From: Ruegeria meonggei
Lineage (GTDB): Bacteria > Pseudomonadota > Alphaproteobacteria > Rhodobacterales > Rhodobacteraceae
Direction: 5' to 3'
Length of the DNA stretch: 64,000 nucleotides
Assembly (NCBI RefSeq): GCF_900172215.1
Contig: NZ_FWFP01000001.1
Span: 372,001 to 436,000, forward strand
The position numbers and the translations under genes are program-made. This document shows, one piece after another, positions 1-9,923 of this stretch; the first letter of the stretch is position 1; the number at the start of each line of letters is the position of its first letter. The notes under the pieces were generated by a model. It did not search any database. It was not told the DNA's origin and saw nothing but the letters and a program-made list of their open reading frames with translations.

Positions 1-923
1 TCCTCATCCCATAGCTTCAAGTTTAGCGCCGCCACGGCCTCGGGGAACTTGATCCGGCGCGGCGTGTATTCGGGCGGCAGGTTATAATGGCACGCCCGCA
101 GCCGATAGGACGGGATGCGCGCGTTAAAGTGGTGGATGTCGTGCAACGTGATGCAAGCCACCGCATTGTCAAACCACCATCCGAAATCCAGTGCCGATGA
201 TCCCTGCAGCGCAGCCAGTTGCGGGTTCAGATCAGGACGTCGGTCCCAATAGGTATCCTCGAAATTGTGCTGCAGGTAGACAAGGAACACGCCCAGCATT
301 CCGCCCAGAAAGGAAAAGATCAACCAGACCACAATACCGGTGGACCCGGCGATCAGATACAGAAGCCCAAGGAAGACTACGATGGACAGGTTATGCAACA
401 GCACCCCCGTCACGCCAAAGCGCACCGTGTTCTTGGGCCAGCGGTAGCGGATGAAGTAGGTGAACAACGATCCCAACGGTACTAGGATGAATGGATTGCG
501 GTAAAGCCTGTAAAACAATCGGCTTTTCCAATCTGCAGCATTCCATTCCCGCACCGTCATGGTGTGGATTTCACCGGTTTCGCGATGTTCCAGATTACCG
601 ATCCCGGTATGGTGCAGATTGTGGTTCTGTTTCATCACCTCGAACGGGGCAAATGTGAAGGGCGACAAACCGTGCCCGGCCCATTCATTCTGCAGACGGG
701 TTTCAAACAGGGAGTGATGGCCGCAATCGTGTTGCAGCACATAAAGGCGCACAGCGGAAAAGGCAAAAGCTATCCCTGCGGGGATCATGATATACCACCG
801 ATCCACATAAGAAATCGCAAGCGCAAGCGATGTGAAATACACCGCAAAAGTTCCAAAATAGCTTATCGCGGCCAATCTGTTGTCCTGCACCGCGTATAGT
901 CGAGTGTATTCCCTCAGATCCAT
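1..923 (-). CDS. Membrane fatty acid desaturase, 3' end outside window
   Basis: This gene runs off the left edge; about 307 residues are visible. It is an integral-membrane di-iron fatty acid desaturase, which would insert a double bond into acyl chains at the cytoplasmic membrane. All three histidine boxes can be read: HDCGHH (residues 65-70), HNLHH (101-105) and HDIHH near residue 260. Hydrophobic stretches lie around residues 20-60 and again after residue 140. I start it at the ATG at 923 because AGGAG lies 8 bases upstream; the frame stays open further upstream but without a better site. It lies downstream of der on the same strand, about 160 bp away. The class is secure, but the exact regiospecificity cannot be read. 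Confidence 0.88.
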   Translation of the reverse strand, partial: MDLREYTRLYAVQDNRLAAISYFGTFAVYFTSLALAISYVDRWYIMIPAGIAFAFSAVRLYVLQHDCGHHSLFETRLQNEWAGHGLSPFTFAPFEVMKQNHNLHHTGIGNLEHRETGEIHTMTVREWNAADWKSRLFYRLYRNPFILVPLGSLFTYFIRYRWPKNTVRFGVTGVLLHNLSIVVFLGLLYLIAGSTGIVVWLIFSFLGGMLGVFLVYLQHNFEDTYWDRRPDLNPQLAALQGSSALDFGWWFDNAVACITLHDIHHFNARIPSYRLRACHYNLPPEYTPRRIKFPEAVAALNLKLWDE

Positions 924-1087
924 CCAGTCCGCTCCTACGATGGCCCGGTTCAATGTGATTTCAAAATCAAGTGCGGAACGCCCGCATACATGCAGCGCGC
1001 GCGAAAACAGATGCACGCCAGTGAATGCTAGCGCGCAGTCAGGGGAGTGTCACGCCCCTGAGCTTAAAATGCTGAAAATTGGCGCAG

Positions 1088-2551
1088 TTACGCCCTGCCC
1101 TTGAGATGTTTTGCCAAGGCACCGGCGTTTTTCTTGCGCCGGCCCTTATACGGGTTCTTGTCGCCCTGCCCGCGCAACGTCAGGCGGATGGGCGTTCCGG
1201 GCATGTCAAACACCTCGCGCAGACCGTTGACCAGATAGCGTGAATAGCTTTCGGGCATCTTGTCGGGGTGCGAGCACATGACCACAAATCCCGGCGGGCG
1301 GGTCTTGACCTGCGTCATATAACGCAACTTGATCCGGCGGCCCTGCGGTGCTGGTGGCGGGTGCTGCTCTAGCATGGCTGTCAGCCAACGGTTCAGTGCT
1401 GCCGTGGGGACGCGACGATTCCAGACATCATGGGCGCGCAGGATGGCGGCGCGCAGCCGTTCCAGCCCCCGGCCTGTCTTGGCCGATACGGTGATCAAAG
1501 GGGCGCCCCGCAGTTGCGGCAACAGGCGCTCGAACGACTCTTTGAGGTCGCGCAGCTTGTCCTGCTTGTCCTCTTCGATGTCCCATTTGTTGACGGCCAC
1601 GACAACGGCGCGGCCTTCCCGTTCAGCCAGATCGGCGATGCGCAGGTCTTGCTGTTCAAAAGGAATGGCAGCGTCCAACAGAACCACCACAACCTCGGCA
1701 AATTTTACGGCCCGCAACCCATCTGAGACGGACAGCTTTTCCAGCTTTTCTTGTACTTTGGCCTTTTTGCGCATGCCAGCCGTGTCAAAAATACGCATCG
1801 GCGTGCTGCCCCCATCGGGGTCTGCCCAGTCAAGGCGCAGGCTGATGGCATCGCGCGTGATCCCGGCCTCAGGGCCGGTTAGCAGGCGTTCTTCGCCAAT
1901 GATCTTATTGATCAGAGTAGACTTGCCCGCGTTCGGGCGTCCGACAACCGCCACTTGCAGCGGTTTCGCAGCGGAGATCAAAGGCGACTCACCCTCTCCA
2001 TCCTCGTCCAGTTCGATGTCGGTTTGGGGGGTTTCATCCACCGCCTGCTCTTCGGCTGCGTCGGCCAGTGGCATCAGGTGGGCATAAAGGTCGGTCATCC
2101 CCTCACCGTGTTCACCCGACAGGCGGACAGGCTCACCCAGGCCCAGATTATAGGCCTCAAGCACACCGGCATCGGCTGCGTTGCCTTCGGCCTTGTTGGC
2201 GGCCAGGATCACGTGCTTGGACCGTTTGCGCAGGATCTCGGCAAACATCTCATCGGTGGGTGTCAGCCCCGTACGGGCATCGATCATGAACAGACAGACA
2301 TCTGCCATGTCTACCGCACGCTCGGTCAGACGGCGCATACGACCCTCAAGGCTGTCGTCGGTTGCGTCCTCAAGCCCGGCGGTGTCGATCACGGTAAAGC
2401 GCAGATCGCCCAGACGTCCTTCGCCTTCGCGCAGATCACGCGTTACGCCGGGCTGGTCATCGACCAGGGCCAGACGTTTGCCCACAAGGCGGTTGAACAG
2501 GGTGGATTTGCCCACATTGGGGCGCCCCACGATGGCGAGGGTCAGCGACAT
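1088..2551 (-). CDS. der: Ribosome-associated GTPase Der (EngA)
   Basis: Der is a tandem-GTPase needed for maturation of the 50S ribosomal subunit. Two complete G domains can be read. The first P-loop is GRPNVGKST at residues 9-17, with DTAGLED; the second is GRPNAGKST near residue 205, with DTAGMRKK and NKWD. A C-terminal KH-like domain ends in a basic tail ([18 protein letters not shown]). The frame extends three codons to a TTG at 2560, but I use the ATG at 2551 because family members begin directly at the beta strand before the first P-loop. At 487 residues it has normal length. It is the last gene of yfgM-bamB-der, the same order as in gammaproteobacteria. Confidence 0.97.
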   Translation of the reverse strand: MSLTLAIVGRPNVGKSTLFNRLVGKRLALVDDQPGVTRDLREGEGRLGDLRFTVIDTAGLEDATDDSLEGRMRRLTERAVDMADVCLFMIDARTGLTPTDEMFAEILRKRSKHVILAANKAEGNAADAGVLEAYNLGLGEPVRLSGEHGEGMTDLYAHLMPLADAAEEQAVDETPQTDIELDEDGEGESPLISAAKPLQVAVVGRPNAGKSTLINKIIGEERLLTGPEAGITRDAISLRLDWADPDGGSTPMRIFDTAGMRKKAKVQEKLEKLSVSDGLRAVKFAEVVVVLLDAAIPFEQQDLRIADLAEREGRAVVVAVNKWDIEEDKQDKLRDLKESFERLLPQLRGAPLITVSAKTGRGLERLRAAILRAHDVWNRRVPTAALNRWLTAMLEQHPPPAPQGRRIKLRYMTQVKTRPPGFVVMCSHPDKMPESYSRYLVNGLREVFDMPGTPIRLTLRGQGDKNPYKGRRKKNAGALAKHLKGRA

Positions 2552-2599
2552 GATACTCAACTTTCAAGACTCAGACGCGCCCTTTAGCGCATCTTGTCG

Positions 2600-3922
2600 T
2601 CAACGGAAAGCGTGTAGATCACCTTTGGTGGAAACGACGTACAGCGTCTGCCCTGCCACAACCGGGGCCGTTGTCGCGCCGCCAGGCACTTCGGCACGGT
2701 GAACCAGCGCGCCGTCAACCGGATTGTAGAACCTCAAATAACCGTCATTTGATGCGATCACAATGCGTCCACCCGCAAGGATAGGGCCATAATGGGCAAA
2801 GATCGGACCGCGTTTGTTGGGCTTGTCTTTGACAAAGCCCGGCAAGTCCTGCGCCCAGACGATTGAGCCATCTGAGGCGTCCAACCGCACCAGTTGGCTG
2901 CGGTCGCTGATCAGGAAGATGCTGTTGCCTGCAGCCCAGACCGTATCAACAGCGCCTTCATCCGCTGTCCATTTCCGCTCACCCGAGCCAGCGTCGAACG
3001 CGACGGTCCGGCCAGAGTGGTTGCCGATATAGATCGTGTCCCCAACAACCATCGGCCCACCGGTGACATCCACAATCTGAGCAGCTGCACGCCCGCGACG
3101 CCCACCCGCGACCGAGGCGTTCCAGCGGCGAATACCGCCGCGCTTGAAGGTTGCGGCGATATCACCCGAACCAAAGGCAAAGACTGCAAATTCCGATGCG
3201 ATGACCGGGGCCGGAGCGCCCAGAACGTTTCCGACACTGGGCGTGCCTTCAATCTGCCAGGCGATGCGACCATCCTTGGTGTCGATGGTCCAGCCGGTTT
3301 CGTCCCCGGCAACCAGATACAATAGCCCATCACTGATCAGCGGCGCGCCGCTGCCGGTTGCATTCAGGCGCTTTTGCCACCGGATCGCGCCGGTCTTGGC
3401 GTCCAGTGCAGTCAGTCGCCCAAACCCGGACGAGACGTAAAGTACGCCATTGGAATAGGCCATGCCGCCGCCGGTCGCATCCGCGTCGCCGTCTGTTGCA
3501 GGGATCAGGTTCGTGTTCCACGCGACCTGCCCCTGCGGTGACACCGCAGAAACAGTCGCGCCGGAATCCAGCGTATAAATCAGCCCCCCCGCCACTACCG
3601 GTTCAGCCGTAATCCGTTGCTTGCGTGAATCGCCCTTGCCGATCGAGGCAGACCACAGCCGCTGCGGCGTGGCACGCAGCGCAGCGTTGGTCGTACGGAA
3701 GGCCGGTGTGCCAGCGCTTTGCGACCAGCTGGCATTAGTCTTCTGCGCCGGAAGGCTGATCGGTTTTGCGCCGCGCGTCTCTACGGTCTCGGTGTCAGAT
3801 GCAGGGCGAATGTCTTCACGCGCGCCCGGCAGAATAACCTCGGGTTCCTGACAGGCGGCAAGCGCGGTCAGTGAAACGGCCGCAACCGACAATCCAATGC
3901 GGGAGAAAAGACTTGTCACCAT
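2600..3922 (-). CDS. bamB: Outer-membrane assembly lipoprotein BamB (PQQ-like beta-propeller)
   Basis: BamB is the lipoprotein beta-propeller of the BAM complex that inserts outer-membrane proteins. The N-terminus is a lipoprotein signal ending in a lipobox (LTALAAC, Cys at about residue 23), followed by a low-complexity linker. Repeated PQQ-like blades follow, with recurring patterns such as LDAKTGAIRW, FDAGSGERKW and LDASDGSIVW. The 440 residues are slightly longer than the E. coli protein. It lies between the yfgM-like gene (39 bp) and der (48 bp) on the same strand. That context supports BamB rather than a quinoprotein dehydrogenase; no dehydrogenase active site is evident. Confidence 0.9.
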   Translation of the reverse strand: MVTSLFSRIGLSVAAVSLTALAACQEPEVILPGAREDIRPASDTETVETRGAKPISLPAQKTNASWSQSAGTPAFRTTNAALRATPQRLWSASIGKGDSRKQRITAEPVVAGGLIYTLDSGATVSAVSPQGQVAWNTNLIPATDGDADATGGGMAYSNGVLYVSSGFGRLTALDAKTGAIRWQKRLNATGSGAPLISDGLLYLVAGDETGWTIDTKDGRIAWQIEGTPSVGNVLGAPAPVIASEFAVFAFGSGDIAATFKRGGIRRWNASVAGGRRGRAAAQIVDVTGGPMVVGDTIYIGNHSGRTVAFDAGSGERKWTADEGAVDTVWAAGNSIFLISDRSQLVRLDASDGSIVWAQDLPGFVKDKPNKRGPIFAHYGPILAGGRIVIASNDGYLRFYNPVDGALVHRAEVPGGATTAPVVAGQTLYVVSTKGDLHAFR

Positions 3923-3961
3923 GATACTCCGAACTCGCCTGTCATTATTTCCGCCGCCTGA

Positions 3962-4633
3962 TCAACCCTGCTGGGCCACCAGCGGTTCCGGTTCGCCGCC
4001 AAGCGCGACAATCAATTGTGCTGCACGTTGTTGCAGATCCACACCGATCTCTGCGTCCTGACGCATTGCTTGCAGACGTTCGATGGCCGAATCAACTTTT
4101 CCTTCCGAGACGTCGATCAGGGCCAGTTGTTCCTCGGCCAGCAACCGCAACGGAGCACCTGGCGCAGCCAAAGCTTCGAATTGCTGGCGACGATCAGCCA
4201 CCGGCATGGATTCGGATTGCAGCAACAACGCCTTGAAGGATGCAATGGCGCGATAGATGTCCGGCAGGTCGCCCTGAACGGCAATGGCGTTCAGACTGTC
4301 CACCGCCTCTTGACGGGATCCGGCCTCAATCTGTGAAGAAGACAGCAGCATGTTCAGAACCGCATCCCCACCGGGCGTTGCCGCATCAACACCGGACAGC
4401 GCCGCGGCGCGTTCGGCCGAGTCGTTCTGTTCCAGCGCACCAAGGATCGCGTCCCCAAGGCTTTCAGCCTGACCGGTGGTCCGGGCTTTGCGGAATTCAT
4501 TGAACGCGGCTCCGCCAACGATCAGAACCACCACCAGAACACCAATCCACCCCCAACGGCGAAGCAACAGGAACAGACGGTCACGGCGGACCTCTTCTGT
4601 CACCTCTTCAATAAAACTGTCGGTGTCGCTCAT
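3962..4633 (-). CDS. YfgM-like membrane-anchored TPR protein
   Basis: This is a 223-residue protein with a charged cytoplasmic N-terminus, one membrane segment (WGWIGVLVVVLIVGGAAF, about residues 27-45) and an alpha-helical, alanine-rich TPR-like periplasmic domain. Homologues (YfgM, TPR_21 family) are ancillary to the Sec translocon and periplasmic chaperones. It is the first gene of the unit leading into bamB and der, which strengthens the assignment. The promoter probably lies in the 224-bp gap shared with the divergent RND operon. Confidence 0.82.
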   Translation of the reverse strand: MSDTDSFIEEVTEEVRRDRLFLLLRRWGWIGVLVVVLIVGGAAFNEFRKARTTGQAESLGDAILGALEQNDSAERAAALSGVDAATPGGDAVLNMLLSSSQIEAGSRQEAVDSLNAIAVQGDLPDIYRAIASFKALLLQSESMPVADRRQQFEALAAPGAPLRLLAEEQLALIDVSEGKVDSAIERLQAMRQDAEIGVDLQQRAAQLIVALGGEPEPLVAQQG

Positions 4634-4751
4634 CCCCGCTCCCTGGGCTGTATTCTGCTATTTAGCGCCATGTCATACCCCGGTGCCTTGATTAAGCCAA
4701 GGGTTCGAATTCGTACATTTCCGCGGCGGCAAGCGACCCTTGCGCAAAAAT

Positions 4752-4780
4752 TTGAACCGAACTATTCAGTTCAGTATGGA
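4752..4780 (+). promoter_or_regulatory. Candidate sigma70-type promoter with operator-like palindrome, RND operon
   Basis: TTGAAC (4752-4757) and TATGGA (4775-4780) are separated by 17 bases, about 80 bp before the adaptor start codon. Inside the spacer lies GAACT-ATTC-AGTTC (4759-4772), a palindrome placed where a TetR/MarR-type repressor would block polymerase. No regulator gene is adjacent. The promoter spacing is seen; repression is inferred. Confidence 0.5.
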
Positions 4781-4857
4781 AAAGGGACATTCGTGCCCCC
4801 ATTTTTAGGCATGCACGTCGTTGAAAAGTCGGCGAAGAATTTTGGGAGATATTCTGT

Positions 4858-6090
4858 ATGCGTTTGATTTCATTCGTGAATGCGATTTTGGTGGTTGTCG
4901 CCCTGTTCTTTTTGGTCTTTGAACGAGACGCCCTTTTCGCCTTCGCGGGTCGCGGCGAAGGAGAGTCGGATACCGCCTCTGCTACAGAATCTGGTGGGAA
5001 CGATCCCGTCGATCAGGCCGTTATGGGTGTAGTTGCCCTTAGGTCATCTGCACAGGAAATTGACAGCGCGGTGCTGCTGCGCGGTCAGACCAAGGCCAAT
5101 CGTCAGGTTGAGGTTCTGGCCGAGACGACCTCGACCGTGATCTCGGAACCCAAGCGTAAAGGCACATTTGTCGAACCGGGCGACCTGCTGTGCGAGCTGG
5201 ATCCAGGCACCCGCCCGGCAAGTCTGGCCGAAGCGATGGCAGGCAAGCTTGAGGCCAAAAGCCGTGTCCCCGAGGCCGAGGCCCGTCTGGAGGAAGCCCA
5301 TGCGCTGGTTGCCGAAGCCGAGATCAACCTGAAAGCGGCCAACAAGCTGTCGGAGACGGGTTTCGGGTCGGAAACCCGCAGGATTTCAAGCGAAGCGGCG
5401 ATGCGGTCCGCTGAGGCCGGCATCAAAACCGCCGAGGCAGGGCTTGAAGCCACCCGCGCCGGAATCGAAGCCGCATCGGCTGAAGTCGAAGCCGCGCAAC
5501 GAGAGATCGAGCGTCAAACCATCGAAGCGCCCTTTAAGGGCCTGCTGGAAAGCGACACCGCCGAATTGGGCAGCCTGATGCAGCCGGGATCGCTATGTGC
5601 GACCGTGATTCAACTGGATCCCATCAAGCTGGTTGGGTTTGTGCCCGAGGCCGAAGTCAACCGGGTTGTCGTTGGTTCTGAGGCTTCGGCGCATCTGATC
5701 ACAGGTCCGCAGGTTGCGGGTCTGGTGACCTTCCTCAGCCGGTCAGCAGATGAAACCACCCGCACCTTCGAAGTCGAAATCACCGTCCCGAACCCCGATC
5801 TGGCCATTCGTGACGGCCAAACCGCCGATATCCGCATCGCGGCCGAGGGCACAAAAGCACATATGCTACCGCAATCTGCCCTGACCCTGAACAACGAAGG
5901 TCAGGTTGGCGTCCGTACGGTTGGCGAAGGCGATGTCGTGGATTTTATGCCGATCCGCCTGCTACGCGACACAGCCGAAGGCGTCTGGGTCGACGGGTTG
6001 CCGGAAGAGGTCGACATCATCGTCGTCGGGCACGAGTTTGTCACCAAAGGCGTCAAAGTAGTGCCAACCTATAGGGAAGCTCAACAATGA
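4858..6090 (+). CDS. RND efflux periplasmic adaptor (membrane fusion protein)
   Basis: This 410-residue adaptor bridges an inner-membrane RND pump and an outer-membrane channel. The N-terminus has a membrane segment (residues 7-24), then a lipoyl-type strand region (VLLRGQTKANRQVEVLAETT). A long alpha hairpin very rich in Ala and Glu follows (about residues 130-220), then a second lipoyl half (APFKGLLESDTAELGSLMQP) and beta-barrel domains. GGGAG lies 9 bases before the ATG. The stop overlaps the pump start as ATGA, so the two are co-translated. The substrate cannot be inferred, and no TolC-like channel gene is in the window. Confidence 0.9.
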   Translation: MRLISFVNAILVVVALFFLVFERDALFAFAGRGEGESDTASATESGGNDPVDQAVMGVVALRSSAQEIDSAVLLRGQTKANRQVEVLAETTSTVISEPKRKGTFVEPGDLLCELDPGTRPASLAEAMAGKLEAKSRVPEAEARLEEAHALVAEAEINLKAANKLSETGFGSETRRISSEAAMRSAEAGIKTAEAGLEATRAGIEAASAEVEAAQREIERQTIEAPFKGLLESDTAELGSLMQPGSLCATVIQLDPIKLVGFVPEAEVNRVVVGSEASAHLITGPQVAGLVTFLSRSADETTRTFEVEITVPNPDLAIRDGQTADIRIAAEGTKAHMLPQSALTLNNEGQVGVRTVGEGDVVDFMPIRLLRDTAEGVWVDGLPEEVDIIVVGHEFVTKGVKVVPTYREAQQ

Positions 6091-9000
6091 CCGGTATCGT
6101 CAGTTGGGCCGCTGGCCGGGCCCGAATGGTTATCGCCTTTGTGGTGATCTCACTGATTGTCGGCGGGTTCGCCTATGTTGGCCTTCCCAAAGAAGGTGAG
6201 CCGGATATTGAGATTCCGGCCCTGTTCGTTTCCGTCCAGTTCCCCGGCATCTCTGCCGAGGATTCGGAAAACCTTCTGGTCAAACCGATGGAAACCGAAC
6301 TGGCGGATCTGGACGGCCTGAAAGAGATGACCTCGACCGCCGCAGAAGGGTATGCTGGCGTGGCGCTGGAGTTCGATTTCGGCTGGGACAAAACCGCGAT
6401 CATGGCGGATGTACGCGACGCCATGAACAGTGCGCAGGCTGATTTCCCCGAAGGTGCCGAGCAATATTCGCTGACTGAGATCAACTTTTCTGAATTCCCA
6501 ATCGTCATCGTGAATTTGACCGGCGCAGTGCCCGAACGCACAATGGCGCGCGTGGCCAAAGACTTGCAGGACGATCTGGAAGCGATGGATTCGGTGCTCG
6601 AAGCCGGTATCGCTGGTAACCGAGACGAGTTGCTTGAGGTCATCATCGACCCTCTGAGGCTGGAAGCCTACAACGTCACCGCAGGTGAGTTGATCACGGT
6701 CGTGCAGAACAACAACCAGTTGATTGCGGCTGGTGAGGTCGAAACTGAACAAGGCACCTTCTCGGTCAAGATACCATCGTCATTCAAAACCACGCAGGAC
6801 GTCTATGGGTTGCCGGTCAAGGTCAACGGCGACCGTGTCGTGACGTTGGGAGAACTCGCCCAGATCAACTATACCTTTGAAGACCGCGAAGGCACTGCCC
6901 GCTTTAACGGCGAACCGACGGTTGCTCTGCAGGTGGTCAAACGCAAAGGCTATAACCTGATCGACACGGTCGATGAGGTCAAAACGACCATAGACGCGGC
7001 CAAAGCCAAATGGCCGCCCGAGATGCAGGCCGCAATCGAGCTTGGCACGTCAAATGACCAAAGTCGCATTGTCGGCTCGATGGTCAGACAGCTGGAAGGC
7101 TCGGTACTGACCGCTATTGCGCTGGTGATGATTGTGGTGCTGGCCTCATTGGGCACGCGTGCCGCGTTGCTGGTGGGTTTTGCAATCCCGACCTCGTTCC
7201 TGTTGTGCTTTGCGTTTCTTGCCGTCATGGGGGTCAGTATTTCCAACATCGTGATGTTCGGATTGATCCTGGCCGTCGGGATGTTGGTCGACGGCGCCAT
7301 TGTGGTCGTCGAATATGCTGACAAGCGCATCAAGGATGGCGTCGGCCCGATGCACGCCTATGTCGAGGCCGCCCAGCGGATGTTCTGGCCCATCGTTTCG
7401 TCGACAGCCACCACGCTGTGCGCCTTCCTGCCCATGCTGTTCTGGCCCGGTGTTCCGGGTGAGTTCATGGGGATGCTGCCCGTCACACTGATCTTCGTGC
7501 TGTCCGCCTCGCTGATCGTGGCGCTGATCTATCTGCCCGTGATGGGCGGTGTATCCGGTCGCCTCAGCCGCGTGTTCGACCGGACCTCAACCTTGTTGCG
7601 CGGGCGTACCCCGTGGTGGGTGCGGGCGGTGATGGTACCCCCGTCTTTGTATTTGATTTTCCTGGGTGCCATGCAGATGCTGAACCCCGGATACCTGATG
7701 CCGGAAGGCGCATCCGGAGGCGTGGTATTCGGCGCCTTGCTGTTCCTGTTCGGGGCCTTTGCCGGGTCAGTCACACTGAGTGCTGCAAAAATCGAACGCG
7801 CGCCGGATCAGCACGTCCATTCTGCACGTGAACACACTGTTGTTGGCGTAGTAATCAGGTTTCTGGTCGGCAATCCGATCATGCCGGTTGTATCAATCGC
7901 CACTGTCTTTGGGCTTGTTTACTTCGTCGCGTTTGTTTGGTTTCCGCAGGAATCGCGCGGTGTCGAATTCTTTGTCGAAAGCGAGCCGGAACAGGCCACG
8001 GCCTATGTCCGTGCGCGCGGCAACCTATCGCTGACCGAAAAGGACGAAATGGTGCTGGCCGCCGAGCAGATCATCAGCGCGCACCCTGCGGTGATCAATG
8101 TCTTTTCCTTTGCCGGACAAGGCGGATTGGACCAAAACAATGGCGGCGCGCAAGCCCCGGCGGACACGGTTGGTCGGGTGCAGTTCGAGATCATCCCATG
8201 GGAGGATCGCCCGAATATCTCGGAACCGATCCTTGGCGGTTTGCTTGACCGTCAGACCATTGCGCCGGATTACGATGGTGACTTTGTGTTGGACCAGTTG
8301 AATGCGGAACTGGCGACGTTGCCCGGCATTGTGGTTGAGATCCTGCCCCTGGAACAGGGCCCGGCCTCTGCCAAACCCGTTCACCTTCGGATCAAAGGTG
8401 ACAGTTGGGAGGAGTTGACAGCAGCCACCATAACCACGCGTGAGATGTTCGACACGACTCCGGGTTTGATTACGATCGAAGACACCCTGCCCCTGCCCGG
8501 CATCGACTGGCAGATCGACGTCGATGTGGCCAAGGCAGGCCGCTTTGGCGCGGATGTGGCCACCGTAGGCGCGATGGTACAGCTGGTCACACGCGGCCTA
8601 TTGCTGGGTGAAATGCGGCCCGACAACGTGGATGAAGAGATCGAGATACGTGTGCGCCTTCCCGATCAGGATCGGGTTCTGTCCACCCTTGATACGCTCA
8701 AGGTACGCACGCTGGACGGGCTGGTGCCGTTGTCGAACTTCGTAACGCGCCAACCCGTGGCCAAGTTGGCCGAGATCAACAGGGTCGACCAACAGCGTTA
8801 TTACGACGTTAAGGCTGATGTCGAACCTGGCCTCAGCAAAGTTGTGACTACCAACCCGGATGGGACGGAACAACGCCTTGCCGTCGTGCGTGCAGTCACC
8901 GAAGGGTACACCTCGACAGGCACGGTTCTAACAGGCCCCGGTGGTGCCGATTTCGAACTGGTACTGATGACCGGCGCCGACAATGTGGATGACTTGCGTA

Positions 9001-9884
9001 CGGCGATGACGTCCGGCGACGCGCTGATCTCGCTTATCAATCCGAACGAACGGATTGCGGTTCTGACCGAATGGTTGAACACCACGCCATTCGGCAACAC
9101 CATCAGCTGGGAATGGACCGGCGATCAAGAAGATCAAGCAGAATCTGGTGCGTTCCTTGTGAATGCGTTCATGGGCGCGCTGGGTTTGATGTTCGTCATC
9201 CTGCTGGCGCAGTTCAACTCGTTCTACAATTCGGTTCTGGTGTTGCTGGCCGTTGTGCTGTCGTCCACAGGCGTGCTGCTTGGGATGATATTGATGGAAC
9301 AGCCCTTCTCGATCATCATGACCGGGACAGGGATTGTGGCGCTTGCGGGGATCGTGGTGAACAACAACATTGTTCTGATCGACACCTACCAGGAATATAG
9401 CCGCTATATGCCTCGGATCGAGGCGATTGTCCGCACGGCCGAGGCGCGCATTCGTCCGGTTTTGCTGACCACCCTGACCACAATGGCAGGTCTGACGCCG
9501 ATGATGTTCGGGCTGTCTCTTGACTTTATCAACGGCGGGTATTCCATCGACAGCCCGACCGCGTTGTGGTGGAAACAACTGGCAACGGCCGTTGTCTTCG
9601 GGTTGGGTGTTGCAACGGTTCTGACACTGATCCTGACGCCCGCGTTCTTGGCCTTACGGGTGTGGGTGACAACCTATGCGGTGTGGCTGGGCAAGCTTGT
9701 GGCACGCGCCACAGGCGGGAAATCCAGCATTGCTGCGCAGGACATGGCGATTGGTAAGGCTGCGCGACAGGCCCAAACGACCGAGGTTGTCTGGAGCGAC
9801 GACCCGACTTTTCAACCCGCCGAACCTGACCGTACCGCGACCGCGGATCAGCCGCCGGGGTCCCCGTTGAAAGCTGCGGAATGA
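6087..9884 (+). CDS. RND efflux pump, inner-membrane subunit (AcrB/HAE-type), unusually long
   Basis: This is a proton-driven resistance-nodulation-division transporter of 1265 residues; AcrB-like proteins are usually 1020-1060. It shows the family start (residues 10-30 TM1; GEPDIEIPALFVSVQFPG), two large periplasmic loops, and a conserved TM4 motif (GMLVDGAIVVVEYADK) carrying the Asp of proton relay. TM10 has the equivalent GIVVNNNIVLIDTY. Extra length comes from two additional hydrophobic stretches around residues 514-532 and 545-565, between the usual TM6 and TM7, and from a polar C-terminal tail of about 60 residues. It overlaps the adaptor by ATGA and is followed at once by an intrinsic terminator. 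Confidence 0.93.
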   Translation: MTGIVSWAAGRARMVIAFVVISLIVGGFAYVGLPKEGEPDIEIPALFVSVQFPGISAEDSENLLVKPMETELADLDGLKEMTSTAAEGYAGVALEFDFGWDKTAIMADVRDAMNSAQADFPEGAEQYSLTEINFSEFPIVIVNLTGAVPERTMARVAKDLQDDLEAMDSVLEAGIAGNRDELLEVIIDPLRLEAYNVTAGELITVVQNNNQLIAAGEVETEQGTFSVKIPSSFKTTQDVYGLPVKVNGDRVVTLGELAQINYTFEDREGTARFNGEPTVALQVVKRKGYNLIDTVDEVKTTIDAAKAKWPPEMQAAIELGTSNDQSRIVGSMVRQLEGSVLTAIALVMIVVLASLGTRAALLVGFAIPTSFLLCFAFLAVMGVSISNIVMFGLILAVGMLVDGAIVVVEYADKRIKDGVGPMHAYVEAAQRMFWPIVSSTATTLCAFLPMLFWPGVPGEFMGMLPVTLIFVLSASLIVALIYLPVMGGVSGRLSRVFDRTSTLLRGRTPWWVRAVMVPPSLYLIFLGAMQMLNPGYLMPEGASGGVVFGALLFLFGAFAGSVTLSAAKIERAPDQHVHSAREHTVVGVVIRFLVGNPIMPVVSIATVFGLVYFVAFVWFPQESRGVEFFVESEPEQATAYVRARGNLSLTEKDEMVLAAEQIISAHPAVINVFSFAGQGGLDQNNGGAQAPADTVGRVQFEIIPWEDRPNISEPILGGLLDRQTIAPDYDGDFVLDQLNAELATLPGIVVEILPLEQGPASAKPVHLRIKGDSWEELTAATITTREMFDTTPGLITIEDTLPLPGIDWQIDVDVAKAGRFGADVATVGAMVQLVTRGLLLGEMRPDNVDEEIEIRVRLPDQDRVLSTLDTLKVRTLDGLVPLSNFVTRQPVAKLAEINRVDQQRYYDVKADVEPGLSKVVTTNPDGTEQRLAVVRAVTEGYTSTGTVLTGPGGADFELVLMTGADNVDDLRTAMTSGDALISLINPNERIAVLTEWLNTTPFGNTISWEWTGDQEDQAESGAFLVNAFMGALGLMFVILLAQFNSFYNSVLVLLAVVLSSTGVLLGMILMEQPFSIIMTGTGIVALAGIVVNNNIVLIDTYQEYSRYMPRIEAIVRTAEARIRPVLLTTLTTMAGLTPMMFGLSLDFINGGYSIDSPTALWWKQLATAVVFGLGVATVLTLILTPAFLALRVWVTTYAVWLGKLVARATGGKSSIAAQDMAIGKAARQAQTTEVVWSDDPTFQPAEPDRTATADQPPGSPLKAAE

Positions 9885-9892
9885 ATATTAAG

Positions 9893-9921
9893 CGGGGTCG
9901 GGCTTCACCGGCCCCGTTTTT
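9893..9921 (+). terminator. Intrinsic terminator of the RND operon
   Basis: A 9-bp stem (CGGGGTCGG with CCGGCCCCG, one G-T pair), a 6-base loop and a TTTTT run start 9 bases after the pump stop codon. It also sits just beyond the end of the convergent DUF2147 gene. Confidence 0.85.
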
Positions 9922-9923
9922 CG

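Noticed and set aside
1329..2087. 252-codon open frame antisense to der
   Set aside because: The product is Ser/Arg-rich and typical of a reverse-frame shadow.
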